Shown: positions 35,371 through 43,279 of the stretch, piece after piece
Numbering within the stretch: position 1 is the first letter of the stretch
How the letters are laid out: every line of letters begins with the position of its first letter
Assembly: GCA_016182655.1 (NCBI GenBank)
Contig: JACPGB010000028.1
Span: forward strand, 62,001 to 126,000
DNA length: 64,000 nt
Direction: 5' to 3'
DNA from: Deltaproteobacteria bacterium
GTDB lineage: Bacteria; Desulfobacterota; GWC2-55-46
Made by a program: the position numbers and the translations under genes
The notes under the pieces: generated by a model
What the model saw: only the letters and a program-made list of their open reading frames with translations
The model's database searches: none
What the model was told of the DNA's origin: nothing

Positions 35371-37659
35371 TTATTTCATCTCTTTCAAAGCGGCCCTCGC
35401 CTCGTCAGCCCCCGGATATTTGGCGTTAAGCTCGAGCGACCTTGAAAGCTCCTGCCTCGCGAGCCTCTTGTCCCCCTTCCCGAGATAGGCCATGCCGAGA
35501 TGATAGCGTATCTGAGGGTTATCCGGCGCCTTCTCGAGGCTTTCCCTCAATAACGAAACGGACTTCAGGTACGCCTTTTTCTTATAATATATCCATCCGA
35601 GCGTATCCGACACATAAGGGTCTTCCGGCCTCTGTCCCTTGGCGGTCTCGGCGAGATTAAGGGCTACGTCGAGGTTGCCGTTGTTCTCGCAGTACAGCCA
35701 CGCAAGGTTATTGAGGGCAGGCGCGAACCTGGGGTTTATCTCAAGTAGCCTCTTGTAATGGGCCTCGGCCTCCTTGACGTTGCCCTGCTTTTCGTAAAGC
35801 ACCCCCAGCATCATGTGTGGGGCCGCCTGCCTGGGGTCCTTCTGTATCGCCTCGTTGTACCGCTTTATCGCCTCTTCAAAAGAGCCCTTGCCGTAATACA
35901 GGTTGCCGAGATCAAGGTACGCCTGTGGGATATCGTCCTTTATCTCTATAGCCTTCTTGAAGGCCGTCTCGGCCTCGCCGAGGTCCCTTTTCAGCATATG
36001 GATCCTCCCGAGGAGGAGCGGGTAGGCCGGATCTCCGGGGTATTTGCTCATGTGATCGACTACACGCCCTATCGCCTTCTTATCCTCTTTTCTTGATATC
36101 TCGAGGGAGACGATCATCCCGAGCACATCCGGCTGGCCCGGGTCTATCGAGAGGGACCTTTCAAATTCCGCGACGGCCCTTTTCCAGTCGCCCTGCATCT
36201 GGTAGGCGAGAGCGAGCCTTGAATGGCCGCGGGGGTCCTTTGGCGCGACCCTGACGAGGTTATCGAAAAACGCCCTCGCCTCACCGGGCTTCCTTAGCCT
36301 CAAGTTTATGTCGCCGGCGACGAGATTAGCCGCCGGGTTCTGCCTGTTCTTTCCAAGCACCTTCGAGGCCTCTTCCATTGCGAGCTTCAAGTCGCCTGAG
36401 GCCATAAGGTGGGTCGCGAGAGCGAGCCTCGCTCCGTCAAACCCGGGGGCGAGCTTTATGGCCTCGCTAAACTCCGACTTGGCTGACTCCGGGTTGCCGG
36501 TGATCTCGTAGGCGAGGCCGAGATAATAATGGCCGGACGGTGAGGCGGGCTCGTCCTTGAGGAAGAGCTTGAAGTCCTCGACCGCTTCCTGCGCCTTCTT
36601 TTCCATGAGGCGCAGACGCCCCCTCAAATAGAGCCCGTGGGGGTCGTTCTGGTTCTTGCCGAGTATCTTGTCGACCTGCTCCGAGGCCTCCTTGACGTTA
36701 TTCGTGTCGAGGAGGAGCTCGGCAAGCGGCTTACTGAGTGTCGCCGTCTCGGTTATCTTTTCAATGCCCGACTTGTATACCTTTATTGCCTCTTCGGGCC
36801 TTCCCGTTGCCAGATGGAAATTGGCGAGCATCATATAAGGCTCTGTCCTGCCCGGGTTCAATTCAACCACGCCCTTGAGGGTCTTTTCCGCAAGCTCCGG
36901 CCTCTTTGTCCTCATGTAAAGGTTGGCGAGCGCGATAAGCGGGGCCGGGCTCTTCGGCTGGGCCTCGGAGGCCTTCTTAAGCTCGCCCTCGGCGTCAGGG
37001 ACCCTGCCCTGGGCCGCGTATATGTTCGATAGCTGGATGCGCGCGTCGATCGAGTCCGGCTTGAGCTCTATCGCGCGCCTTAATCTCTCCTCCGCCGACT
37101 TCAGGTCGCCCTTGGCAAGATAAATGCCTGCCGTCGCCATGTGGACCTTCAGATTTTCCGGGCTCGCCTTCAAGGCCTCGTCGATGGCCTGAAGCGCCTT
37201 TGAGAAGTTCTTCTGTCCCGCGAGGGAGGCGGCCAGGAGCACCTTGGCGTCCATGTTGCCCGGGTCCTTGGCGAGTATGCCTTCAGCCTTTTCTCTCGCG
37301 TTGCCGAAGTCCCTGGAAAGGACGTATAGCTCGCCCATCTTGAGTTGGGCGTCCACGAGGTCCGGCTTAAGGTCTGTGGCCAGGGCGAACTCCCTGAAGG
37401 CGTTCTGCAGGCCCGCCACCCCTCCCATCCCCAGATACGCGAGCCCGAGATTATAGTGCCCAATGGCGTTCTTTTTATCTATCTGGACGGCGTTCTTGAA
37501 CTCTATCGAGGCCTCCTTGAAGCTTGCGGCCTTGAGGTATTCATCCCCCTTTTTCATGTGCTTCTCGACCTTCTTCTCGGGGCTCTGGGAGCACCCGAAA
37601 AAAAGAGGCAAAAATAGGGAGAGCAAAATGATCAGTTTAAAAGCCCTTAAATTTTTCAT
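35371..37659 (-). CDS. prsT: PEP-CTERM system TPR-repeat lipoprotein PrsT
   Basis: A 762-residue lipoprotein. The signal peptide ends in the lipobox LFFGC (Cys23). About twenty tetratricopeptide repeats follow (for example AIGHYNLGLAYLGMGG, AYLDLGNLYYGKGSFEEAIKRYNEAI) to the C-terminus. Very long TPR lipoproteins of this kind accompany PEP-CTERM/exosortase and exopolysaccharide loci, and prsK and prsR lie nearby. It is expected in the periplasm, anchored to a membrane, as a scaffold for polysaccharide export. A general TPR lipoprotein of another function is possible but less likely here. Confidence 0.85.
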   Translation of the reverse strand: MKNLRAFKLIILLSLFLPLFFGCSQSPEKKVEKHMKKGDEYLKAASFKEASIEFKNAVQIDKKNAIGHYNLGLAYLGMGGVAGLQNAFREFALATDLKPDLVDAQLKMGELYVLSRDFGNAREKAEGILAKDPGNMDAKVLLAASLAGQKNFSKALQAIDEALKASPENLKVHMATAGIYLAKGDLKSAEERLRRAIELKPDSIDARIQLSNIYAAQGRVPDAEGELKKASEAQPKSPAPLIALANLYMRTKRPELAEKTLKGVVELNPGRTEPYMMLANFHLATGRPEEAIKVYKSGIEKITETATLSKPLAELLLDTNNVKEASEQVDKILGKNQNDPHGLYLRGRLRLMEKKAQEAVEDFKLFLKDEPASPSGHYYLGLAYEITGNPESAKSEFSEAIKLAPGFDGARLALATHLMASGDLKLAMEEASKVLGKNRQNPAANLVAGDINLRLRKPGEARAFFDNLVRVAPKDPRGHSRLALAYQMQGDWKRAVAEFERSLSIDPGQPDVLGMIVSLEISRKEDKKAIGRVVDHMSKYPGDPAYPLLLGRIHMLKRDLGEAETAFKKAIEIKDDIPQAYLDLGNLYYGKGSFEEAIKRYNEAIQKDPRQAAPHMMLGVLYEKQGNVKEAEAHYKRLLEINPRFAPALNNLAWLYCENNGNLDVALNLAETAKGQRPEDPYVSDTLGWIYYKKKAYLKSVSLLRESLEKAPDNPQIRYHLGMAYLGKGDKRLARQELSRSLELNAKYPGADEARAALKEMK

Positions 37660-37775
37660 AAAAATCGATTCCTTATCGCTTTTTTTGCCGTAGAGTGAAA
37701 ATTCATTTTATGGAAGAATCCTCGGAAAGTCAATTTGGAATTGTCGTCTCAACACAATGGGACAATTGGACTTCA

Positions 37776-37793
37776 GTGTCCATTTTCTTTACA
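37776..37793 (-). promoter_or_regulatory. Putative PrsR enhancer site, outer (PEP-CTERM gene 1)
   Basis: Read on the minus strand: TGTAAAGAAAATGGACAC. Related sites occur at 37884, 40789 and 40888. Its centre is about 227 bp upstream of the -12 element of the sigma-54 promoter at 37998-38013. It also lies between prsT and the PEP-CTERM gene, so it could serve both. Confidence 0.6.
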
Positions 37794-37883
37794 CCGAATA
37801 TATTATAAGAAGAGATGTAACGTGCTGAAATTAATACACAAATTAAAAACAGGCCTTTGCGACCGGTTTTTCAGAGCTCTTGA

Positions 37884-37902
37884 CTGTTCATTTTTTTTAC
37901 AA
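37884..37902 (-). promoter_or_regulatory. Putative PrsR enhancer site, inner (PEP-CTERM gene 1)
   Basis: Read on the minus strand: TTGTAAAAAAAATGAACAG. It is a weaker match to the shared motif, lying about 118 bp upstream of the -12 element. That is the same distance as the inner site of the second PEP-CTERM promoter. Confidence 0.55.
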
Positions 37903-37997
37903 AACACCGGCGGGCTTGAAGAAATAACGGAGGGGAGGTCCGGTTAAAAGGTTAATAAATCAGGTAATTACAATGAAAAAGCTTTTTTTTCGAGCGC

Positions 37998-38013
37998 TGG
38001 CATTTGAATTGCA
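37998..38013 (+). promoter_or_regulatory. Sigma-54 promoter of PEP-CTERM gene 1
   Basis: TGGCATTTGAATTGCA fits the -24/-12 consensus TGGCAC-N5-TTGCA with a single mismatch and exact GG-N10-GC spacing. Transcription would start near 38024, about 15 bp before the ATG at 38039. This rules out the upstream in-frame ATG at 37973. Confidence 0.82.
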
Positions 38014-38038
38014 TTGTACTAAGGGCAGAGGTGAGCTT

Positions 38039-38809
38039 ATGAGAAAGACCAGTCGCTACGCCAGGATCATATCATTAACTTTTTTCGTCGCTCTCTTTTT
38101 GATCATGACGAGCACAAAGAGCTACGCCATCCCTACCCTCCAGCTCGATCTCTCAGGAGGGACTTATGAATACGATACGAGCACGATAGTAACCTCAAGC
38201 GACAGTTTCACTCTCTACGCCTATCTGATGCCGAACTCGAAAAACACGCTGAGCGACACCTACTATATATCAATTGCCCTTGTCCCGGCTACCAGCACAA
38301 GCCAGGACCTTGGCACCATCAGCATAAATTCGACTACGATCGACGTCACCTCGGACATGACCTACGGCATACCGCCGCTTGAGGAGATCGCGTCCCTCCA
38401 GGGCTGGGACAAGGGCGACCTGCCGAAGCACGGCGTCTACCCGACTTATTTCTATGAATATGAGTTCAGCTTCTCGTCCTCGAATGAGATAAGCGCCTAT
38501 AACACGCAAGACAGGGCGATCAATGGGGACACGATCGACCTTACCTACGATTCCTCGGGAAACATGTTTTACGCCGCATTTACGATCGACACGTCTTCGC
38601 TGGATTCAGACTACAGCGTCCACTTCGATCTTTACAATACGGCGCTCAAGTGCGGCGGCGACGTCGACGTGACCCAGTTCGCCCCCTTCTCGCATGACGC
38701 GGAAGCAACGCATTCAGTACCGGAGCCAGGGACCCTGTTACTTTTGTCATCCGGGCTTTTAGGGCTTGCGGCGGTCAAACGGATAAGGAACAGACGTAAC
38801 AAGGCCTAA
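38039..38809 (+). CDS. PEP-CTERM sorting domain protein 1
   Basis: A 256-residue exported protein. A signal peptide (IISLTFFVALFLIMTSTKSYA) and a beta-rich domain of unknown function precede a C-terminal signal. That signal starts with VPEPGTLLLLSSGLLGLAAV (about residue 227), then the basic tail KRIRNRRNKA. Exosortase XrtA recognises such signals and processes the protein for delivery to the cell surface or exopolysaccharide matrix. The start at 38039 has GAGGTGA upstream. The longer frame from 37973 would span the sigma-54 promoter. A PilZ gene follows 31 bp later. Confidence 0.9.
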   Translation: MRKTSRYARIISLTFFVALFLIMTSTKSYAIPTLQLDLSGGTYEYDTSTIVTSSDSFTLYAYLMPNSKNTLSDTYYISIALVPATSTSQDLGTISINSTTIDVTSDMTYGIPPLEEIASLQGWDKGDLPKHGVYPTYFYEYEFSFSSSNEISAYNTQDRAINGDTIDLTYDSSGNMFYAAFTIDTSSLDSDYSVHFDLYNTALKCGGDVDVTQFAPFSHDAEATHSVPEPGTLLLLSSGLLGLAAVKRIRNRRNKA

Positions 38810-38840
38810 TAAACCTCCGTAAGAAACAGGGACTGCCAAA

Positions 38841-39209
38841 GTGTTAGTAAACAGTTGCCCGAGATGCGAGAGCAAATTCTACACCGCCGTCACCTGCGCG
38901 GATATAAGTTGCCCGTTCTGCGGATTCCTCATCAAATTCTCCGATCATGAGTTAAGGGGGGCCGAGAGGCTTCCCGTCCAGAAGATATGCACCCTCTTCG
39001 AGAACGAATCAAGCATAATAGCCCGCACTACCGATATTTCCAAGACCGGCGTCGGGATCCTCATGGACCGCGCCTTCCCCTTCTACACGGGAGCTATTGT
39101 AAAGGTCAAGATAGACTTCTTTGACATCGATTCCGATGCGGAGGTCGTCTGGGTAAGAAAGTCCGGCCCCATGCTCGCCAAGGCAGGGCTCAGGTTTTGC
39201 CACGCATAG
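38841..39209 (+). CDS. PilZ-domain protein with N-terminal zinc ribbon
   Basis: A 122-residue cytoplasmic protein with GTG start. The N-terminus has a zinc-ribbon pattern, CPRC...CPFC, and a PilZ-like beta-barrel follows (ARTTDISKTGVGILMDRAF, with the D-x-S-x-x-G element). The upstream RxxxR element of c-di-GMP-binding PilZ domains is not clear, so ligand binding is uncertain. It follows PEP-CTERM gene 1 by 31 bp and is probably on the same sigma-54 transcript. This hints at a link between the PEP-CTERM regulon and c-di-GMP control of exopolysaccharide. Confidence 0.78.
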   Translation: MLVNSCPRCESKFYTAVTCADISCPFCGFLIKFSDHELRGAERLPVQKICTLFENESSIIARTTDISKTGVGILMDRAFPFYTGAIVKVKIDFFDIDSDAEVVWVRKSGPMLAKAGLRFCHA

Positions 39210-39660
39210 ATTATCGAAAGGGGGCCCTCTCTTGAAGGCATATTCGTTGCCTGGCCCCTCTCTTCCCTGCCTTAAGGCATACGTTAGCCGCCGCTCATAA
39301 GCCCCCTGAGTCGCAGAAAAAACGGACTCGCCAGCCAATGGAATAGCACGGCTCTACATCCTATTCCGGCATGAAAGAGTCGTCCCCAAATCACAAACGC
39401 GTTGGAGCGCCTCCGGCCTCTTCCCCTCGCATGGTGGATATTTGCTATCCCGCGTACTCCGAAACCGGCATTTAAAAGAGGCTCGCCCAACGGCCTCTCA
39501 AAAACCCTATCATGACGGTAGAACGCAAACCCGCGGAGACTTAACCCGCCCTGCCTTGTTCCACGCCCGCCAGCCTTGCGTCTTTAGGGGAGACACGGCA
39601 CGGCCCCATCGCGAGGGATGGGCCAAGTGTCAGACCTTACATTTACAGATGCAAGCCCGT
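39210..39660. other. Intergenic region without assignable gene
   Basis: About 450 bp with no credible gene. Short inverted repeats occur, for example AGAGGC-N10-GCCTCT near 39476. A GGGGCC/GGCCCC pair with inner AGGCA/TGCCT near 39220-39262 could end the PilZ transcript. Open frames here have no ribosome-binding site and run into the downstream repeat. Confidence 0.4.
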
Positions 39661-39666
39661 AAAAAT

Positions 39667-39702
39667 GAAGGATACCCCGCAGCAAGCTGCGGGGTATCCT
39701 TC
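39667..39702. repeat. Perfect 17-bp inverted repeat
   Basis: GAAGGATACCCCGCAGC (39667-39683), a two-base gap, and its exact complement (39686-39702) form a very stable hairpin or cruciform. It abuts the left arm of the dispersed repeat. T-rich sequence is weak on both sides, so termination is possible but not certain. Confidence 0.75.
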
Positions 39703-39707
39703 TTATA

Positions 39708-39838
39708 CTTCCCCTCCCTCGATGGGAGGGGAGTGAGGGGAGGGTGAAATCATTGTCACCCCCACCCTAACCCTCCCCCATCAAGAGGGAGGGATTAAAA
39801 ACGCGGCAAGCCGCGGGTATTAGACCCTAAGAGAGAAT
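39708..39838. repeat. MITE-like dispersed repeat, full arms
   Basis: The left arm (39708-39746, CCTCCCTCGATGGGAGGGG then AGTGAGGGGAGGGTG), a 10-bp centre AAATCATTGT, and the right arm (39757-39798, CACCCCCACCCTAACCC then CCATCAAGAGGGAGGG) form one large imperfect palindrome. A tail module follows with CGCGGCAAGCCGCGGG and GACCCTAA. The same parts occur at 27.5 and 33.3 kb. Confidence 0.8.
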
Positions 39839-39840
39839 AA

Positions 39841-39872
39841 AAAAAAGCCCCCGGATCCCCAGGGGCTTTTTT
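39841..39872 (-). terminator. Terminator of PEP-CTERM gene 2 (possibly bidirectional)
   Basis: An 11-bp stem AAAAAAGCCCC/GGGGCTTTTTT (39841-39851 and 39862-39872) has T runs on either strand. It lies 25 bp after the stop codon of the second PEP-CTERM gene. Confidence 0.9.
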
Positions 39873-39897
39873 GATTCAAGACTTGCTTGTACTATGC

Positions 39898-40635
39898 TTA
39901 TGCCTTTTTCCTCTTAAGCCAGAGTCCCGCCCCAAGGAGGCCGCTCCCGAGGAGGAGGATCGTCGAAGGCTCGGGGACCGGCGCGACCTCAGACGTCACA
40001 TGGAAACTGCCCCATGACGCGTAGTTAGTGTCGGTGTTGGGGTTTGTGGCCGAATCAAGCACGATGCTTACATAAAATGGTGTCGCGGAACTCCCGTAGA
40101 GCGTCAATGAGTACGTGGTAAGCGGGGAGAGGGTATCAAGAACGCCATCCCCGAATACGGTCCCGCCCCATGCCCAGGTTATCCCGGGGAGCGCCCCGCC
40201 ATATTCGGTAACCGGAGTGCCGTTGGGGTCCGTGCTCACTATCGGGTCCGATACCGCCCCACTGCCGCCGTTGACGAGGTCCCAGTAGTAGCCGGTCTGG
40301 TTTATGTTTACCACGAAAACATCCCAGTATCCGGTCCCCGTGCCGGTAACCGCGTTATAGCTGTCCCAGGTCGAGAGGTCGGCATCGAAGTTTATCGTAT
40401 AGCCGTTCGCGCCCGAGAGCTGAAACCCCGCGCCATAGATAGCTTGCGTCTGTGATGCGCTCTGGACGGCATCCGCATCCGTCACCGCGACCACATCGGT
40501 ATTCGAGAAGACCAATGTCCCGCCCGAGGGCGAATAAGGCGACACATCCCATGTCAAGGCCCATGAATCACTTGAGCCTGCGAGCATGCAGGCCGCTGAA
40601 AGAGCACCCGCCAATATTGTCCTTTTCAAATTCAT
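39898..40635 (-). CDS. PEP-CTERM sorting domain protein 2
   Basis: A 245-residue exported protein. A signal peptide (TILAGALSAACMLAGSSDSWA) and a beta-rich, Gly/Thr-rich body of unknown function lead to VPEPSTILLLGSGLLGAGLW (about residue 220) and the tail LKRKKA. It is a typical XrtA substrate, expected at the cell surface or in the matrix. AGGAGG lies seven bases before the ATG. A textbook sigma-54 promoter and two putative enhancer sites lie upstream, and a strong terminator lies downstream, so it is a single-gene unit. Confidence 0.92.
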   Translation of the reverse strand: MNLKRTILAGALSAACMLAGSSDSWALTWDVSPYSPSGGTLVFSNTDVVAVTDADAVQSASQTQAIYGAGFQLSGANGYTINFDADLSTWDSYNAVTGTGTGYWDVFVVNINQTGYYWDLVNGGSGAVSDPIVSTDPNGTPVTEYGGALPGITWAWGGTVFGDGVLDTLSPLTTYSLTLYGSSATPFYVSIVLDSATNPNTDTNYASWGSFHVTSEVAPVPEPSTILLLGSGLLGAGLWLKRKKA

Positions 40636-40678
40636 CTTCTACCTCCTTAATAAACAGTTTGCTTGAGAGTAATAACTT

Positions 40679-40693
40679 GCAATGCCTGTGCCA
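40679..40693 (-). promoter_or_regulatory. Sigma-54 promoter of PEP-CTERM gene 2
   Basis: On the minus strand TGGCACAGGCATTGC followed by A is a perfect match to TGGCAC-N5-TTGCA with GG-N10-GC spacing. The start codon is 44 bp downstream of the -12 GC. Confidence 0.92.
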
Positions 40694-40788
40694 ACTTTCG
40701 AGTGTGTCTGGTCACACCCATAATGCCTTGATTTTATAAGATTTTTTATAACCGTACCGCCCGCCCTCGCTGAGGCTCAGGTAGCTTG

Positions 40789-40807
40789 TTGTAAAAAAAC
40801 TGGACAC
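40789..40807 (+). promoter_or_regulatory. Putative PrsR enhancer site, inner (PEP-CTERM gene 2)
   Basis: TTGTAAAAAAACTGGACAC lies about 118 bp upstream of the -12 element, in the same orientation to the promoter as the sites of PEP-CTERM gene 1. Confidence 0.65.
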
Positions 40808-40830
40808 CCTTACAAGGCTGTTTTCCATAC

Positions 40831-40860
40831 AATAACGGTCTTTTCTTAAAAACCGTTATT
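40831..40860. repeat. Inverted repeat between the two enhancer-like sites
   Basis: AATAACGGT (40831-40839) and ACCGTTATT (40852-40860) are perfect 9-bp arms around a 12-bp AT-rich loop. It may be the end of the minus-strand epimerase transcript or an extra operator. No T tract follows on the minus strand. Confidence 0.5.
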
Positions 40861-40887
40861 TCTTAACTGGTTACGTGCGGCCATGGG

Positions 40888-40906
40888 TTGTAAAAAATCT
40901 GGACAC
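40888..40906 (+). promoter_or_regulatory. Putative PrsR enhancer site, outer (PEP-CTERM gene 2)
   Basis: TTGTAAAAAATCTGGACAC lies about 217 bp upstream of the -12 element and 99 bp from the inner site. Confidence 0.65.
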
Positions 40907-40986
40907 TGATCAGGTCTTTTGAAGAGGTCTCGGGGTATCGCTGGAAGGTACGTAACATATTGAAAGGAAAAGACTTTCGAAGAAGG

Positions 40987-41931
40987 CTATTCGGCGGAAT
41001 AGTTATCAAGATACCATTTGACGGTCCTCTCGGTGCCGGCGTCGATATCAAAGGATGGCTCGTAGGAAAGGAGCTTTCTCGCGCTCGTTATATCGGCGTG
41101 GGAATGCTTAACGTCCCCTTTTCTTCCCAGGGCGTAGAGGGGTTCTATATCCTCCTTGCCGGCCCACTTCCTTATCTTCCTGAAGAGCTCGTTTACGGTC
41201 GTCCTGCCGCCGTAGCCGATATTGTACGCGCCCCCGGCGGCGTCCGGCGCGAAGCACGCCTTTATGTTGGCCTGGATGCAGTCTTCCACGAAGGTAAAGT
41301 CCCTGCTCTGCTCGCCGTCGCCGAATATCGTCGGCCTCTCGTTCTTCATGACGGAGGTTATGAACCTCGGTATTACGGCCGCGTACTGGGAGTTCGGGTC
41401 CTGCCTCTTGCCGTAGATATTGAAGTACCGTAGCGCCACGGTGGGGAGGCCGTAGACCCTGTGGAATACCTTGCTGTAGTACTCCCCCGAGAGCTTGGAT
41501 ACCGCGTACGGCGACTGCGGGGTCGGGAACATGTCCTCGCGCTTGGGGAGCGTAGGCGTGTCCCCGTAGACGGATGAGGATGAAGCGCAGACGACCCTTT
41601 TGACTTTCTCGTCCCTGGCGGCCGTGAGCACGTTCAAGGTCCCGGTCACGTTCACTTCGTGGGTCGTCGCGGGGTCCTCGACCGAGCGCGGCACCGAGCC
41701 GAGCGCGGCAAGGTGTATGACATAGTCGACCCCCTTGACGGCCTTCGCGACGTCGGACTTCTCCCTTATGTCCCCCTTCATGAAGTCGAGCGAGCCGAGC
41801 AGGGCGGAGAGGTTCTCCTCCTTGCCGGTGGAGAGGTTGTCGAGGACCCTTACCCCGTGTCCCTCGCCTACGAGCTTTTCGCACAAGTTCGAGCCTATGA
41901 AACCGGCCCCTCCGGTAACCAGGAATAGCAT
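40987..41931 (-). CDS. NAD-dependent sugar-nucleotide epimerase (WbpP/GalE-like)
   Basis: A 314-residue short-chain dehydrogenase/epimerase. It has TGGAGFIGSNL for NAD binding, SSSSVYGD, and YAVSKLSGEYY with the catalytic YxxxK. The closest family by motifs is UDP-N-acetylglucosamine or UDP-glucuronate 4-epimerase. The ATG at 41931 has AAGGAG nine bases upstream; a TTG at 41937 is too close to it. It follows the UDP-sugar dehydrogenase by 17 bp. Together they likely make a 6-carboxylated hexose (for example GalNAcA) for the exopolysaccharide. Confidence 0.9.
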   Translation of the reverse strand: MLFLVTGGAGFIGSNLCEKLVGEGHGVRVLDNLSTGKEENLSALLGSLDFMKGDIREKSDVAKAVKGVDYVIHLAALGSVPRSVEDPATTHEVNVTGTLNVLTAARDEKVKRVVCASSSSVYGDTPTLPKREDMFPTPQSPYAVSKLSGEYYSKVFHRVYGLPTVALRYFNIYGKRQDPNSQYAAVIPRFITSVMKNERPTIFGDGEQSRDFTFVEDCIQANIKACFAPDAAGGAYNIGYGGRTTVNELFRKIRKWAGKEDIEPLYALGRKGDVKHSHADITSARKLLSYEPSFDIDAGTERTVKWYLDNYSAE

Positions 41932-41948
41932 CCGCAAGACTCCTTTTT

Positions 41949-43265
41949 TTAGGTCTTTACTATCTTGCCGCTCTTGATGCCGGCGGTTGCGTTCCTTGTG
42001 TCGACCACAAGCGCGCTCTCTTTGACGATCTTTTTATAATCGTAGCCCGTGTGGTCCGTCGCTATAAGGACGCAGTCGTAGCCCTTGAGGTTTCTCAAGG
42101 GAACCGAGCGCATCCTGAAGGACTTCCTGTGGCTTACGGCGAGCGGTATGAACGGGTCGTTGAACTTTACCGCCGCCCCTTTTTCCTTGAGTATCCTTAT
42201 GAGCTCAAGTGACGGGGACTCGCGCAGATCGTCGACGTTCTTCTTGTAGGCGACGCCGAGGACGAGCACCTTCGCGCCTTTCATGCTCTTGCCCCTCTCG
42301 TTAAGCGCTTCCATCACCCTGTTGACCACGTAGTAAGGCATGTTGGAGTTTATTTCCCCGGCGAGCTCTATGAACCTCGTGGAAAAATCGAACTCGCGCG
42401 CCTTCCATGTAAGGTAGAACGGGTCTATCGGGATGCAGTGGCCGCCGAGCCCGGGGCCGGGATAGAACGCCTGGAACCCGAAGGGCTTGGTCTTGGAGGC
42501 CTCTATCACCTCCCATATGTCCATGTCCATCCTGTCGCAGAGCATCTTCAATTCGTTCACGAGGGCGATGTTCACCGACCTGTAGATGTTCTCAAGCAGC
42601 TTCGTCATCTCCGCGACCCTCGTATTCGACACCTCCACCACCCTGTCGACTATGTTCGAATACAGGGCCGCGCCGAGCCTCGCGCACTTCCTTGTGACGC
42701 CGCCCACGACCTTCGGCGTGGTCTTTATAGAAAAATCCACCCTGCCGGGGTCTTCCCGCTCGGGCGAGAAGACGAGAAAGAAGTCCTCGCCCGGCTTAAG
42801 CCCCCTTGCCTTGAACATGGGAAGGAGCAGCTCGTCGGTAGTGCCGGGATAGGTCGTGGACTCAAGGGAGATGAGCTGCCCCGCCCTTAAGTGCTTCGCT
42901 ATCTCTTTCCCGGTATTCTCCACGTAGGAGAGGTCCGGCTCCCTCTTGTCGGACAGAGGCGTCGGCACGCAGATGATGACCGCGTCCATCCCCTTGAGCT
43001 CGGACATGTCGCACGTCGCCGAGAACCTCGGCTTCGGCCCCCCGGTAAACGACGCGATCTTCTCCGAGGGGATGTGCTTTATGTAAGACTTCCCCTTGGC
43101 AAGGAGTTTTATCTTCCCAGGGTCGACGTCGAACCCCGTGACCCTGAACCCCTCCTCGCAGAACCTCAACACTATCGGAAGCCCGACGTACCCGAGCCCT
43201 ATTATTCCTATCCTTGCCTTTTTGTCGCCGAGGGACCTTAAAAGAGAGTTGAAATGTCCTGACAT
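41949..43265 (-). CDS. UDP-sugar 6-dehydrogenase (WbpA/TviB-like)
   Basis: A 438-residue enzyme with the Rossmann motif IGIIGLGYVGLPIVLRF and the catalytic Cys in PGLGGHCIPIDPFYL (Cys277). The central helix carries NALVNELK-like conserved residues, and a C-terminal UDP-binding domain follows (VLGVAYKKNVDDLRESPS). It oxidises a UDP-hexose(NAc) C6 to a uronic acid with two NAD+. The GGHCIPIDP form favours the UDP-GlcNAc/GalNAc dehydrogenase group over UDP-glucose dehydrogenase. It is downstream of prsR by 14 bp, so regulator and precursor genes share a transcript. Confidence 0.92.
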   Translation of the reverse strand: MSGHFNSLLRSLGDKKARIGIIGLGYVGLPIVLRFCEEGFRVTGFDVDPGKIKLLAKGKSYIKHIPSEKIASFTGGPKPRFSATCDMSELKGMDAVIICVPTPLSDKREPDLSYVENTGKEIAKHLRAGQLISLESTTYPGTTDELLLPMFKARGLKPGEDFFLVFSPEREDPGRVDFSIKTTPKVVGGVTRKCARLGAALYSNIVDRVVEVSNTRVAEMTKLLENIYRSVNIALVNELKMLCDRMDMDIWEVIEASKTKPFGFQAFYPGPGLGGHCIPIDPFYLTWKAREFDFSTRFIELAGEINSNMPYYVVNRVMEALNERGKSMKGAKVLVLGVAYKKNVDDLRESPSLELIRILKEKGAAVKFNDPFIPLAVSHRKSFRMRSVPLRNLKGYDCVLIATDHTGYDYKKIVKESALVVDTRNATAGIKSGKIVKT

Positions 43266-43279
43266 CCTGTTAGGCTCCT

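Noticed and set aside
37660-37800. Sigma-54 promoter for prsT on the minus strand
   Set aside because: No GG-N10-GC pair is found upstream of prsT on its strand, although an enhancer-like site is nearby.
39442-39747. 101-codon open frame
   Set aside because: It has no ribosome-binding site, no domain, and its C-terminus is translated dispersed repeat.
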